A stretch of 64,000 nucleotides of DNA from Delphinapterus leucas (taxonomy: Eukaryota > Chordata > Mammalia > Artiodactyla > Monodontidae): the NCBI RefSeq assembly GCF_002288925.2, contig NW_022098076.1, forward strand, positions 64,875,566 through 64,939,565. The letters are read 5' to 3'. Positions 46,846 to 59,211 of the stretch are shown here, piece by piece. The notes beneath the pieces were generated by a model that was given only the letters and a program-made list of their open reading frames with translations, did no database searches and was not told the DNA's origin. The translations under genes were made by a program, and so were the position numbers. Every line of letters begins with the position of its first letter. Position 1 is the stretch's first letter.

Positions 46846-49800
46846 GACTGAGTTATTTTAAGTAAGCAGTAATGAGAGGTTGAAGACGATTGTTAAAGAG
46901 AATAGGAGAATTGATAAATGTGTTATAAAAGATGTTGCAGATATAGGGTATATAGGACTTGACAATTTCCTGTATTTGGGGACAAGAGATGGGGGGGACT
47001 CAAAACTTACCTGAGACTTTTAGGCTGGAAGATCAGCAGGAAGGTGGTGCCTTGGACCAAATGAAAGGAACCATGAAGAAAAGCCAAATTATGAGGAAGA
47101 GGCATTTGAAAATACTAGTCTGGAACTCAAGAAAGAGGTCAAGGTTAGCAATACAGATTTAGAAGTCATCTGCAGAGAGGAGATATTGAATCTTGGATTT
47201 GTCCACAAGATTGCACAGATTAAATTAAGTAATAATTCTTTAAAAGAGTTAGTAGCCATTAATTCATTTGGTTAACTAAAAGCTTAAAATGAAGGCAAAG
47301 GCAGTTACTAGGGTTAACGATCAGTCTCATTTTTGCTATTATCATGTTCAATAGCTTGAAACGACTAGGATTTTTCTCTGAAAATTAGCAGCTGTATGGA
47401 AGTGCAAAATTTCTAGCAGTCACAAATTCCATATCAAGTTAAATCAATTTATATATTTATGTTCTTAAGGGATCTTAAACACACAAATGAGATTTTTGTT
47501 CAAGTTTTTAAATATTAGGTGGATATGAGTGCATAGAAGTCATTATGCAATGAAATTTGCACTGATTTTGCCCATATAGTCTTGGGGTTTCTTTTAAAAT
47601 GCAATTTTTTGCTTGTTTATCATATTAGTTGTTTAATTACTTAAAATTAATTAAAAATACTGTTTTACACACATACATAAAATGTGAAGGTTTGCAAAGA
47701 GTGACTATTATATCTATAGTTAATTAGTAATTCATATTGCCCACATATAAAATCATATATTTTAATTTGCATTGTCTCTATGCTTGTGTTTGCTGATATT
47801 AATGCTGCAGTTTTCACAAAAATTGCTCTAAGCTTTACTGTCCTCAGAACAAACAGGGAAAAAATATCAACACTGAAACTGGATGGAGGTAGCACCAATG
47901 ACTTACTCCAAGATGAATTAATATTTCCTTTTTCTTAGGCTTAGACAAAGAAAAGACTTCCAAGGATAAAAATAAAATGCCTATGTACACGGCGGCCTTT
48001 GAGGACTATTGGAGTGGTGTATAGAATAGATGCACTTTCAAGAGTCAAAATCTGATGTTCAGTGTCTAAATGTTAGAAACAATCTGGAATATTTACTTTT
48101 AAAATTATGTGTAGGGCTCTGCAGCTTTTTCTTCATTGAATTTTGATGTGCTGACATAACGATGACAGTGTTTTTCTACCTACAAGTGGGATAATTTCTT
48201 ATATGTGGGGATTAGGATGGAATCTCAGGTGCTTTTTGATATGCTACTTTCAGTATTGCTACTGACATATTGAGACTTCACAGAAAAGAGACTGAACGCA
48301 GTGTAGTGATGTAGATGTCACTTTTCATTGTTTTATTCTCAGAAATGAGAAAAACTCTCCTCTTCCAGAAAACATTGATAGTAAGGAATATTTTTTATTT
48401 TTTAAATTAATATTCAGTGCTCTTTTTAAAACTTGATATTCATTGATTACAGTAGTTTCAAGTCACATGCTAGTATAGAAAATTGAGATATGCAAATCTT
48501 TAGATTTTTCAGAAGTGAATTTTATCAGACACATATTTATTAAATTAAACAACCTATCAACTAGAGCCTAGAAATTCTCTGTTCATACAGATTTTTATCA
48601 TCTTGGAACTTGGCTGGGACATAAAATGTAAATCTTGAGAGAAGTGCTTTTGATTTTTATTAAAAGTAACTTGCACATCATATAAGGCATCAATCAGAAG
48701 ACTCATTAGGAACATCATACCAAAACATTAAAATGTTTCTTCTACTAAGATCATACCACTGTATCTTTGAAATACTTAGCTTCTGATCTGAATATGCTTT
48801 GCCTTTTAGACTTCCATTTGAAGGAAGGAAAAGTAAATTTTGATTAAATATCTATTGATTTACTGTCTCCTAAACCCACCAGATAGAGTTTGTCTAAGAC
48901 TAAAATGCAGTTACCTCTAGAGTAAACTTTGGCATATGAAATGGAATTTGGAAACTGTTTAACTAGACACGGAGAATTCAATCAATTTATAACAAAAGTA
49001 AGGTGAACACGATCTTATGTCATTCAAGATGCAGTGGTATTTTAAGGAGGGAAAAATAAATTTAAAAGAAATTTAGTTTTGTAGCTCATAACTTCATGCA
49101 ACATTGTAGATCAAAAATACAATTATTGGAGTCTTTGTTGGTGTCGTAAGCAACTGTTGCTTAGTGATTTCCCTGGAGGCACATGTGCTAGCATCCAACG
49201 CTGAGAGAGAGTTAGGTCAGGGGAAGTACTTAGCATAGCACCTAGAACATACTAAGTATTAAGTAAATGTTAACAAGTACTATGATTTTTGTTGCTATTT
49301 TCTTTACCAGTCTGTGTCTCTCTTTACCTTTCTCCCTTCACTCTGATTTCAAAAAGCATGATTTTGGCTTCACTAGATTTGAACTACTGATTCTATTTTT
49401 TTGACAATAAAAGGATTCTTTTCAGTATCTTGTCCTGTGTCAGCCATCCTTGAGGAAAGAGGAAGAGGTGGGGGATGGTGAGGGTCTCCTTGTGGACTTC
49501 TCCTGCACATGTAGTTTTCAGAGTCAGGTTGAAGGGATATAAGTGATTTTCAGTGAGACATGCCACTTTTCAGACTTGTTATTGAATAACTCTTTCAGTC
49601 CAGGCTATTAGGAGCATTTTCAACAAAAAGAATCCCATCTTCAATCTTAATGATACTAAAGGAAAAGTAGGAAAAAGGGCATTTCTCTGACAAGATTTAG
49701 AATATCTTCAGTTATTTTCCCAGAGGTTTTTGCTAAAATCGAAGCTAATCTAGCTCATTTTGAAATTTTACTAATGCATACCTTGGATTTTTAAAGATGA

Positions 49801-51724
49801 GAATTCACTCTAAGTTCCCTTTTCGTATTTTTCTTTGATAGTCCCAATAATATTTCTCTATTTCAGCCACCACTGATAACAGAACTTCTTTAACATTTTA
49901 CACTCATACAAATTATGACATCAAGTAGTAATTCTTCCTGTGCCTGATACTGCATGAAATACTGTGAGAATCCAAAAGAAGTAAAAGGCATAGGGAGCAG
50001 ACAAGTTTTCAAAGAAGGTAAAACTTATACACATGAAACAATTAAGAACAAGTGAACTCTGAAATAGAAAGTGCCAGATTGTGTGACACAGACAATAGGG
50101 CAGCAGGGCTTAGAGATGGGCAAGATTAGAGTGGGCTGTATTTATCAAGGAAGGATTTGGCCTGAGCTTTGAATGATTGGTTGGATTTGGATCATGATAG
50201 AAAAGAGGAGAAGGCATTCCAGGCAGCAGGGAAAGCAAAAGCAAGCTCAGAAGCAGAAATGTCACGCAAATGTCATCGTATGCCCTAATTTTAATGATCC
50301 CGCAGTCCTAGGAAGTGACTTTGATCTCCTTGTAATTTACATCAGCAGCAAAATATTCCAGTTTAGTAGCTGACTTCATTAGAGAGAAGGAAGATTGAAG
50401 AGTGAATACTGAATAAATCTATTTAACAAGTAATTATAGTAAATAAAAATATGAATAAGCTGAAGTTTTAGTTTCTAGCAATTCCAAGCATGTTCTTTAG
50501 TCCCTGGCTTGGTTTTAAGAGGACAGATTTCCTAGGGCATCATAAAGGACCTCAAACATTCAAGATAACTAATCTAATCTCTAAACTAGAGGAAGGATGC
50601 TTTTCTTAATACTGTAATGAAAAAGGCTGCTGCCATATTTTATATGGCACCAACTCTGTTGGTTATTAATCAAACTCTTAAGGCTAACCTGCAGGGCTGC
50701 TCTCATCCTTGGGTCTTTAGTGAGTGAGCCCTAGTAAACATAACCATCATTCTCCTTGCCTTCTCCAGTGAGAAGGAATGCTGACACCGAAATGTTTTAG
50801 AGTCAGCTGCAAGAACTCATTAATATTGTGCCAAAGTAGGAACTGCTGATCATCAGGGATTTGATCACAAAGTAAATTAGAGGTTGTGCATCACCATGTC
50901 TTGTGACAAACATGAATTAGTAAAAGTAAATAAGCATGAAGACAGACCGATTAAGGTCTGCTTATATAATTGGTTCTTGAAAACACTTTATTCCAATATA
51001 TTAGGAGAGAAATGAGCATCAACTTGGAAATCAGATTGACTCTGTCATAACACTGAACAAAAGAACTGTCAGAGGTTTGTAGTAAAAGATCCTGGCAGAG
51101 GCCAGTATTGATTCAGATTACTGATCAGCACTCTTAAGATGCTGTACTTTTCTGGGTGTTAAGAATCCCCTGGGAAACTAAGAGAAAGAAAATTGAGTTT
51201 GAAGTGCACAGAAACTTTTGATTTGAAATGAGGTCTAAAGAACCTAGTGCTCTAATGTCACTAGTGTTATGAGGAAGTAATTTGTGGATAAAAAGTAAAA
51301 AGGAAGGTCCATAAGTAGTACTAAAATTTTAATTCTGAAATAGAAGCCCAGCCTAAAATAAGCTTAAAAAATATAGTTTTGAGTAACATACCAGAAGTTT
51401 GGCAAAAGAGAAGACCTCTTAACTCTTTGGAAAAAATTTTGAAATGAGTGAAGGTTTAAATATGATCATGACTGCAATAGAAGTGGAAAAAGAACAAGAA
51501 ATCACATCATTTTAACAACGTCATTAATGAGGTGATAGCAAGAGACTCCCATAGAAGTTATTTCATTTGTAGACTGGAATTGCTCAAAAGGAAGAAAATG
51601 TAATATTCTCGTAAAAAAAGACATGCTCAAGTGTGAATTTCCAAGCAAGTGGTTTATCCTATTAATAAAATAAGTATAAACCATCCAGTTTCAGAAAACC
51701 TATGAGGTTGGAAGAGTGGGTATT
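46846..51724. other. About 4.9 kb, mostly unrecognised, no gene
   Basis: AT-rich DNA without an exon or RNA gene that I can support. 49205-49275 has a short MIR/L2-like phrase ('tacttagcatagcacctaga'). 50110-50250 ('gatgggcaagattagagtgg', 'gaaggcattccaggcagcag') resembles antisense L2 text. Neither is strong. Confidence 0.45.
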
Positions 51725-51805
51725 CCATTTTATAGGTGAGGAAACTGAGATGTTGATACAAATAGTAAGGGTTCTATCAATTTGAACCTAAGTCACTTTA
51801 AATTT
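51725..51805 (-). repeat. MIR SINE fragment, antisense
   Basis: 'tccattttataggtgaggaa' with 'actgagatgttgatac' is the conserved antisense MIR core. The rest is diverged. Confidence 0.55.
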
Positions 51806-53869
51806 TTTAAAATAAATCACTCAAAACTGTTACAATTTTTGCATTTGACTTCAAATGAACGGGGTAGATAAATTCCTACCTAGATAGAAACTTATTTTAT
51901 TATAATTTCCTAATTCCTCAAAGATAAGTTCTCAATGATTAAAAGTCTCTTGAGTGTCTTTCAAATAGCATTTAGATTTTTGTGTTAAAACTTTTTGGTA
52001 CTTAATCCTAAGGAACTAATGATACACTCGTATAACTAAATAGACTACTTTCAAGTTGTTTTCCAATTTTAGTTTTTTTGTCATTAGTAGTATATTTCAG
52101 ACATAATAAAGGAAGCCAGGAGCCTTTTTCACGTCATGCTTCATGCGTAGGAGAGAGAAAGCAATACGGGCACCTTGTTAGAATTTCCAAGAACTTTTAT
52201 GTTCAGGAATTTATAGTCAGGAATTTCATTGATTTTTTTTTTTTTAAGTTCCCCCAGGGGCAATTGAGCTCCTGGGCTGCTGATTCTCAATAACCAAACT
52301 CATACCTGACAAACAAAAATGCATTACTTTGTGACAAGGTATAATTAGTAATTTCCCTCTAAACTGGAATAGTCATTTTAGCTGTCAGAGATTTTTTTTT
52401 CCTAGTAAAAAAAATTCCCTTGCAAAAAGCAAATTAAGATCTGAAGGATACTTACCGAGCTGAGCAAGCAAGGGGAATTGGATTACGTGAAAGGAAGCTA
52501 TATGTGTTTCCACTTTTGGAATGTTCCATAGACTAAATGTTCTATAGGATTCCTCCTGATACTTTCACCAATCTCCTCATTCACAAATAGCAGTATTATG
52601 TGTAATTTTCTCCCTGAAATAAAGCAAATAATGGAAGGTTTTAAGAGACATCTTCAGATCCTTCAGATAATAATATTCTAAATACAGGACTAAATTAATT
52701 CCTAATACTATAGTGGGTCAGTTAAGAATGCTCTAGGCTACAAATAACAGAAAGCTCTACTACTGTTAACCTAAAGATGTAGGATATATGTCTCTGACAT
52801 AATAAGTAGTCTAGGGAAAGTCACCTGCTGGCAGGGAAGAGGAGGAGGGAGAGTTCACTGGGTAGTAGGTTGGTTGTGTCTCTGGCTATCTTGGTTTCTC
52901 CCCCTTGACACTTTCATGGCAACTCTGGGCATAAGGCCCATGGTGAAAACAGGAAAAGGTAAAAGGAGTGAAAGGATAGTGCCAGCCTTGTCTGTCCTAC
53001 TGGTAAAACCTAATGCCTCCCCCCACCCAGAAGGCTCCAACCCACTTCCGCACATAGCTTTTAACCCAGAGTTGGCTCACTTTCAAAGCTGGAAGCAAAA
53101 ACTGGGATATGAGTATTTGATTTTCTAGCCTCTATTCCAGAAGCAGGGAAGAAAGAAGGTGGTTGGGAATGGGGCCGGAATAACCAACCAACAGTGATTG
53201 TCATGCCACAAAAACTAGTAAGTGCTGCCACCAAAATAAACTTTAATCATAAATTACATTATTCCATGATAGCTTACCTGGATCTAGAAAAGAATCACTT
53301 AAGATGAATTACCATATATCCAAAGGCCAGCAGAGAAAATCACACTCCCAGAGATTTCAGAAGCTGGACTTTGTGCCAGGTGCACTTTCTGCAAAGAGAT
53401 TCAGATTCATGCCTCAACAAAATATCAGATTGCTTCCAGACAAGGGCCTTCAGAATCACTTGAGAATATATGAAACTCCAGTGTCAAGCATTTGCTGTAG
53501 AGGGTGAGAGCAGGAAACCCTCATAGTCCCCATGTTTGAAGAATTTCCTTCATGAAAAAAATAGCATTGATAAGCAATAGTGATTGACTGATTGGTGATG
53601 CAATCTCTGACATATAAGTAAATATGCCAATGATATGTGTATATAATTTTAGCCCAAAGCAAAAATAATTTCTCTTTTAGGATATTTGTGAGCTTACTAA
53701 AATGTACAGTTGCTAGTCATCATCATTTTGATATTTAGAAATAACTCACAAATCTTCATTATAGTTGCCTATTATTTTCTTAAGGGGACTCAAATGTAGA
53801 CCAGAATCCCCAGGTTGGAAACCACTCAACTTTCCACTGATGCTTCCACATTGATTTTGAAAGAAATCA
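51806..53869. other. No gene recognised; contains an old unnamed repeat
   Basis: 52715-53110 starts with 'gctctaggctacaaataaca' and looks like a diverged copy of the same element type as 54375-54740. The family is known to me by wording but not by name. The rest is unrecognised. Confidence 0.45.
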
Positions 53870-53990
53870 TTGTATGGTGTTAAGTAGACTTATTGATTAT
53901 TTCTTGATATATACAAATACCAGGTCATTATGTTTTACATCTGAAGCTAATATGATGTTATATATCAACTATATCTCAATAAAAAATTGT
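53870..53990 (+). repeat. L1 3' end, short truncated copy
   Basis: 'gacttattgattatttcttg', 'atatatacaaataccaggtc', 'attatgttttacatctgaag' and 'ctaatatgatgttatatatc' are followed by AATAAA at 53978-53983 and a short A-run. This is the terminal segment of an L1 subfamily related to, but different from, the one at 38370. Confidence 0.7.
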
Positions 53991-54374
53991 ATCAGACATA
54001 AAAATTATTTTATTTTAAATTGGTTACATTTTAACAGCGTATTAGCTTCCTCTGATAAGATTAGTAAAAAATGTTCTTATTTTGTCTGATTCTCTGAATG
54101 AAAGGGAAACAATTTGATTCTGGTAAAATTTTGCTTAATTTGATTTCTCAGAATTTAATACTGCAGTATATATTCTACCACCTTGTCACACATTTTCTTA
54201 GACAGTCCTATTTTAGATAATCTGTCCCCTCATTCCCCTGATTATTTTCCTCATAATCATATTTGCATTTGATAGAACATACATACCATAAACAGCACCA
54301 GTAGCAGGAAATGTGTAGACTTTAGTATATTGTATATAAGGACTATTCAATTTTTAAAATTAGCTGTTTCAACT

Positions 54375-54740
54375 AGAATGTGTTTGGCTGCAAGTAACAG
54401 ATAATCAGTGACAATGGTTTCACCAGAAAAGAGTTTATTTCTCTCAGGCATCATGAAGGGCAAAAGCAGTCTGGCCAGGATTGGTATAGTTGTTCAAACA
54501 AGCCACCAAAGCACCAGCCTCCTTCTGACCTCCTGCTGCTCCATCCATACCATGTGGCTTTCAACCTCACGTTTGCAAAAAGGCTGCTGCCCCTCCCTGT
54601 TCCAGGCAGGAAGGAAGATAGATGAAGGGCAAAAGACATAAGGCATAATGGCTGATTCTTCCCCTTTTATCCAGAAAACCACAGCTTTCCAGAAATTTGA
54701 CCTTAGAAGTTTGGGTTATATCTTATTATTCAAAACCATT
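54375..54740. repeat. Unnamed old interspersed repeat
   Basis: 'tgtttggctgcaagtaacag' followed by 'agagtttatttctctcaggc' and 'agtctggccaggattggtat' is wording that recurs widely in mammalian genomes. A related copy seems to lie at 52715-53110. I cannot name the family or its strand from memory. The frames at 54408-54682 on both strands fall inside it and are not genes. Confidence 0.45.
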
Positions 54741-56900
54741 ACATAGTAACCCAGAAGTGCAAGAATACATGGGGAGATGAGTACTTTGAACTAGTCACGT
54801 TGCTTCTTCAAGCAAAGTCAGGATTTCTTTAGAAAGAAGAAGGTAAAAAAGGATTTTGGATAGACAGCAAGTAATTGTACTTAAGACAGATGAGTTAACC
54901 AAATAAAAATTGTCCCTTTTATTATATATTAGTTTTTTCCCCCTAAATTTAACTTAAAATGCCTAACATAATTGAAAATAAAGAAGTTTTGCAATGTAGA
55001 CACTAAAAGTTATAAATAAACTAGTTCAGTGTTCTCCGAACAGCAACTAACACATACGTTGCAGGAATTTAATGAATAGTAAATTAAATTGTGTTGATTG
55101 CTTCAGTGATTTTCCTTAACCTAAATTTTCACTTTAACAGTTGCAACACAGCATTCATATATGCAATCAACTCTCAATTACCAAAGGGTGCATACTGTGA
55201 ATTCCCATTATTGTTGGAAATTCCAGCTATCCATTTCTTCTTTGCATCGTCACCTAGTGGAAAGCTTTCACTCCTTTGTTAATCTTAGGGTGAACTCTGC
55301 TCCTTCTCACTATAGCAAAACACAACGGGAGTGGAAGCAGATGTGAGTTCCCTCTCTACACTTGGGTCAGCTTCCATAGAGGATCTTTCCTTCCCATGAC
55401 CTTCTCCTCCTTCAGCAAAGATGTAAACCCTGAAGCATTTATCCAAAGAGCAGCTATTCTGAGGCCAGTCTTCTCCATCTTGACTATGAATCAAGGTGAG
55501 AAATATTAAGAGTATCAAATGCATTTGCCTAAGAGTGTACCAATTCCTCCTAAATTGAGCATCCATATTCTTGTTTGAAATGTTGTGAGTTTACGGTGTG
55601 GAAAACACTTACTTTGTCCATTCAGTCAATCTTGTATTCATTTGACAAATACCCGTTGAATTCCTACCATGTGCTGTATATCATGCTGAGCTCACAATGC
55701 ATATAGTCACACTGTATTCTGCAGCCATATTGAATAGTATTTGTAAATGTAGCTTGAAAAAAAATTTACTTTCGTGACTTACCTATGTTGTTTCATTTTT
55801 GTTACTACATAGTCTACCAGGCTGTACAGCTCCACGATAGGGGTGGGAGGGGGCTATCTATGTGAACTACCTGTGAGTCATGTGAGTGGTGTCCCAGGGG
55901 CTACAGAGGACACAACCCATCTGAGTGTATGCAGTTGCTCTGGTTACTTTACTGCACATTTGACGATTGGTTCCTGGTTTACATTACCCATATTATTATC
56001 TTAGGTAATTTAGACTTGGAAAAATACAGGATTTTTTAAAATCAGGCAATTTTCCCTCATATATGTATCTAGATCTCAGATAAATTACTAGTATTGCATT
56101 TACTTTCTATTAATCTTAAGACAATTTAATATCTATTTTCTTTCCTCTTTTGTGAATAGACAGCATGTCCACATGCTTTTGCTACAGCATTTTGGGGTTT
56201 AGGATACCTCATAAACTTCCAGATTTGTAAATCTGCAAGAGTATTGGCCAACTGATTTCATTCCCTTGATGTATGGAGGAAAATACTTCATTCTTCAAGC
56301 CCTCTTAGAAACTTATATTGCAATTACTTACAATATTACTGCAAAAAAAAAAACCCTACCATCTTGTTCACTCCAGTGAGAAATGTTTATTATTAAACAT
56401 TTATTATTAAACAAATATATGTTATATAACATTTGTTTTTATTAACACTTCCTTTTTCTATATTCCTTATTTTACATCGTTCACTTTTACGTTGATGACT
56501 TTTTAAAAAAATTATTTCTGCTTAATTTTTATCTGAAATTATTCAGGAAGCTATGTCACTGTATCTTTGACATTTTCAATGTCTTTTATTAAATACAGTA
56601 TTTGTCTTCAATTAGTGACAAATGTAAAGTTTAATTTTGGCAACTTTTAAGTCCTCTTCAGAAATCATTATATTACTTTACAGATGATCCATAGCATTTT
56701 CTCTTCTTGGTTTTTCAACAAGTTGTCTATAATATGTATGCCTTAATATTACCTTTGTAATTTGAACTATTAAAAAATCTGTGGTAAAAAGAGGAAGTAC
56801 CATTTTACTAAATACTCTTTTAATATTTTAAAAGCAATTCCCATTGTTACCATTGCCTTAATTTTTATTATCCTTCATTGTAGAGTTGCATGTTGTTTCG
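54741..56900. other. About 2.2 kb without recognised gene
   Basis: A short antisense L2-like end lies at 55628-55700 ('tgtattcatttgacaaatac', 'cctaccatgtgctgtatatc'). A 14-bp tandem word TTTATTATTAAACA occurs twice near 56386-56413. Nothing else is recognised. Confidence 0.5.
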
Positions 56901-56916
56901 AAGGGCTTTTAGTTTT

Positions 56917-57218
56917 GTTTGTTTGTTTTTTTTATAAATTTATTTATTTATTTATTTGGCTGTGTTGGGTCTTCGTTTCTGTGCGAGGGCTTTCTCTAGT
57001 TGTGGCGAGCGGGGGCCACTTTTCATCGCGGTGCGTGGGCCTCTCACTGTCGTGGCCTCTCTTGTTGCGGAGCACAGGCTCCAGACGCGCAGCTCAGTAG
57101 CTGTGGCTCATGGGCCTAGTTGCTCCGCGGCATATGGGACCTTCCCAGACCAGGGCTCGAACCTGTGTCCCCTGCATTGGCAGGCAGATTCTCAACCACT
57201 GTGCCACCTGGGGAGCCC
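56917..57218 (-). mobile_element. CHR-type SINE, antisense, intermediate between long and short forms
   Basis: The left (3') part has the long-form end: TTTATTTATTTATTTATTTG, then 'ggctgtgttgggtcttcgtt' and 'gctttctctagttgtggcga'. The middle then reads 'gtgcgtgggcctctcactgt' and 'cgtggcctctcttgttgcgg', which is the wording that ends the short form. The right end is the tRNA-like head. The target-site duplication is AAGGGCTTTTAGTTTT (56901-56916) versus AAAGGCTTTTAGTTTT (57219-57234), one difference. Frames at 56915-57261 are SINE-derived. Confidence 0.92.
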
Positions 57219-57234
57219 AAAGGCTTTTAGTTTT

Positions 57235-57730
57235 ACTCGTCCTTTGCTTCTAGATTTCTAACTGCTTGTGAATCTTTTGAATATACATTTAGACATGAGA
57301 GGGAAAAAAATGTGAGTAATGCTTGCTAACTGTGGGATGATTGCAGACTGAGAAGGAGGTGAATAAAGAGGTAGTATATAATCACAAATCAACCCCCAGG
57401 CCCAGTGTTAGCTTCTTTCAGTACCCTATTGGACAGGGAATATCTCTTTTGAGTTTCACAGATTAGCAAAAACTTCCTTGTATTTACCATGTACTAAAAA
57501 TACAGTTAGCAGTGTGTATGGGGAGAAGAAAGATAATGAAAAGAGAAATTAGTCTCTGAAAAGCACATTCTAATGAGGCCATGAAATGCAAGTTCATGTG
57601 TCGTCTCTCCAAATATTTATTTAAGAGATCCAGCAGTAGAAGCCAGGAGCTGCCTGCCTCTTTGGATTACCCAAAAGAGGTGATTGTGGTTTCATAATAG
57701 TATAAAAATATCAAGAGAAGTAAGAAGAGC
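57235..57730. other. Unrecognised DNA before the L1, no gene
   Basis: No gene or named repeat. It may include part of the L1 5' UTR, which I cannot delimit by eye. Confidence 0.45.
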
Positions 57731-58158
57731 TACAGTCTTGCAGCCTGTGGAACAAAAAATACATTCACAGAAAGATAGACAAGATGAAAAGGCAGATGGC
57801 TATGTACCAGATGAAGGAACAAGATAAAACCCCAGAAAAACAACTAAATGAAATGGAGATAGGCAGTCTTCCAGAGAAAGAATACAGAATAATGATAGTG
57901 AAGATGATCCAGGACCTCGGAAAAAGAATGGAGGAGAAGATCGAGAAGATGCAAGAAATGTTTAACAAAGACCTAGAAGAATTAAAGAACAAACAAACAG
58001 ATGAACAGTACAATAACTGAAATGAAAAATGCACTAGAAGGAATCAATAGCAGAATAACTGAGGCAGAAGAATGGATAAGTGACCTGGGAGACAGAATGG
58101 TGGAATTCAGTGCTGCAGAACAGAATAAAGAAAAAAGAATGAAAAGAAATGAAGACAG

Positions 58159-58358
58159 GGCTTCCTTGGTGGCGCAGTGGTTGAGAGTCCGCCTGCTGAT
58201 GCAGGGGACACGGGTTCGTGCCCCGGTCTGGGAAGATACCACATGCCGCGGAGCGGCTGGGCCCGTGAGCGATGGCCGCTGAGCCTGCGCGTCCGGAGCC
58301 TGTGCTCCACAACGGGAGAGGCCACAACAGTGAGAGGCCCGCGTACCGCAAAAAAAAA
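58159..58358 (+). mobile_element. Short CHR-type SINE nested in L1 ORF1
   Basis: This full short-form SINE in sense direction runs from GGGCTTCCTTGGTGGCGCAG to GGCCCGCGTACCGC plus an A-tail. A perfect 17-bp target-site duplication, AAAAGAAATGAAGACAG, lies at 58142-58158 and 58359-58375. The duplicated bases are L1 ORF1 sequence, which proves the order of events: L1 first, SINE later. Removing the SINE and one copy of the duplication restores continuous ORF1 text at this point. Confidence 0.96.
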
Positions 58359-58493
58359 AAAAGAAATGAAGACAGCCTAAGGGACCGCTGGGACAACATT
58401 AAAAGCAACTACATTCGCATTATAGGGGTCCTAGAAGGAGAAGAGAGTGAGAAAACCCGAGAAAATATTTGAAGAGATCATAGTCGAAAACTA

Positions 58494-58896
58494 CCCTAAC
58501 ATGGGAAAGGAAATAGCCACCCGAGTCCAGGAAGTGCAGAGAGTCCCATACAGGATAAACCCAAGGAGAAACATGCTGAGACACATAGTAATCAAATTGG
58601 CAAAAATTAAAGACAAAGAAAATTATTGAAAGCAGCAAGGGAAANNNNNNNNNNNNNNNNNNNNNNNNNNNNNNNNNNNNNNNNNNNNNNNNNNNNNNNN
58701 NNNNNNNNNNNNNNNNNNNNNNNNNNNNNNNNNNNNNNNNNNNNCCCTAACATGGGAAAGGAAATAGCCACCCGAGTCCAGGAAGTGCAGAGAGTCCCAT
58801 ACAGGATAAACCCAAGGAGAAACATGCTGAGACACATAGTAATCAAATTGGCAAAAATTAAAGACAAAGAAAAATTATTGAAAGCAGCAAGGGAAA
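58494..58896. other. Assembly gap flanked by the same contig-end sequence
   Basis: Positions 58645-58744 are 100 Ns, a common fixed-size placeholder for a gap of unknown length. The 151 bases to the left (58494-58644) and the 152 bases to the right (58745-58896) are the same sequence, starting CCCTAACATGGGAAAGG and ending GCAGCAAGGGAAA. The only difference I find is one A in a homopolymer (AGAAAATTATTG left, AGAAAAATTATTG right). The right copy keeps the ORF1 frame and the left copy breaks it. This looks like two overlapping contig ends that were not merged. Confidence 0.95.
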
Positions 58897-59211
58897 CACA
58901 ACAAATAACATACAAGGGAACTCCCATAAGGTTAACAGCTGATTTCTCAGCAGAAACTCTACAAGCCAGAAGGGAGTGGCATGATGTACTCAAAGCGATG
59001 AAAGGGAAGAACCTACAACCAAGATTACTCTACCCAGCAAGGATCTTATTCACATTCGATGGAGAAATCAAAAGCTTTACAGACAAGCAAAAGCTAAGAG
59101 AATTCAGCACCACCAAACCAGCTCTACCAGAAATGCTAAAGGAACTTCTCTAAGTGGGAAACACAAGAGAAGAAAAGAACCTACAAAAACAAACCCCCCA
59201 AAATTAAGAAA

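Larger units (their letters stand above)
57784..59153 (+). pseudogene. L1 ORF1 (RNA-binding protein), broken
   Basis: ORF1 encodes the L1 nucleic-acid chaperone, a coiled-coil trimer with an RRM and a C-terminal domain that coats L1 RNA. Codons start at ATG 57784 (MKRQMAMYQMKEQDKTPEKQ). The acidic/lysine-rich heptad-like coiled coil follows (to about 58150). RRM-type text IIGVLEGEE lies near 58417. The C-terminal-domain wording RLTADFSAETLQARREWHD is near 58930-58985, and the last codons are KPALPEMLKELL before the stop at 59151-59153. Breaks: a frameshift near 58000 (QTDEQYNN then stop), a SINE at 58158-58358, a frameshift near 58450-58460, and the gap region at 58645-58744. Confidence 0.88.

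Noticed and set aside
58494..58896. A true tandem duplication inside L1 ORF1
   Set aside because: The two copies meet exactly at a 100-N placeholder and differ by a single homopolymer base, which fits unmerged contig ends better.
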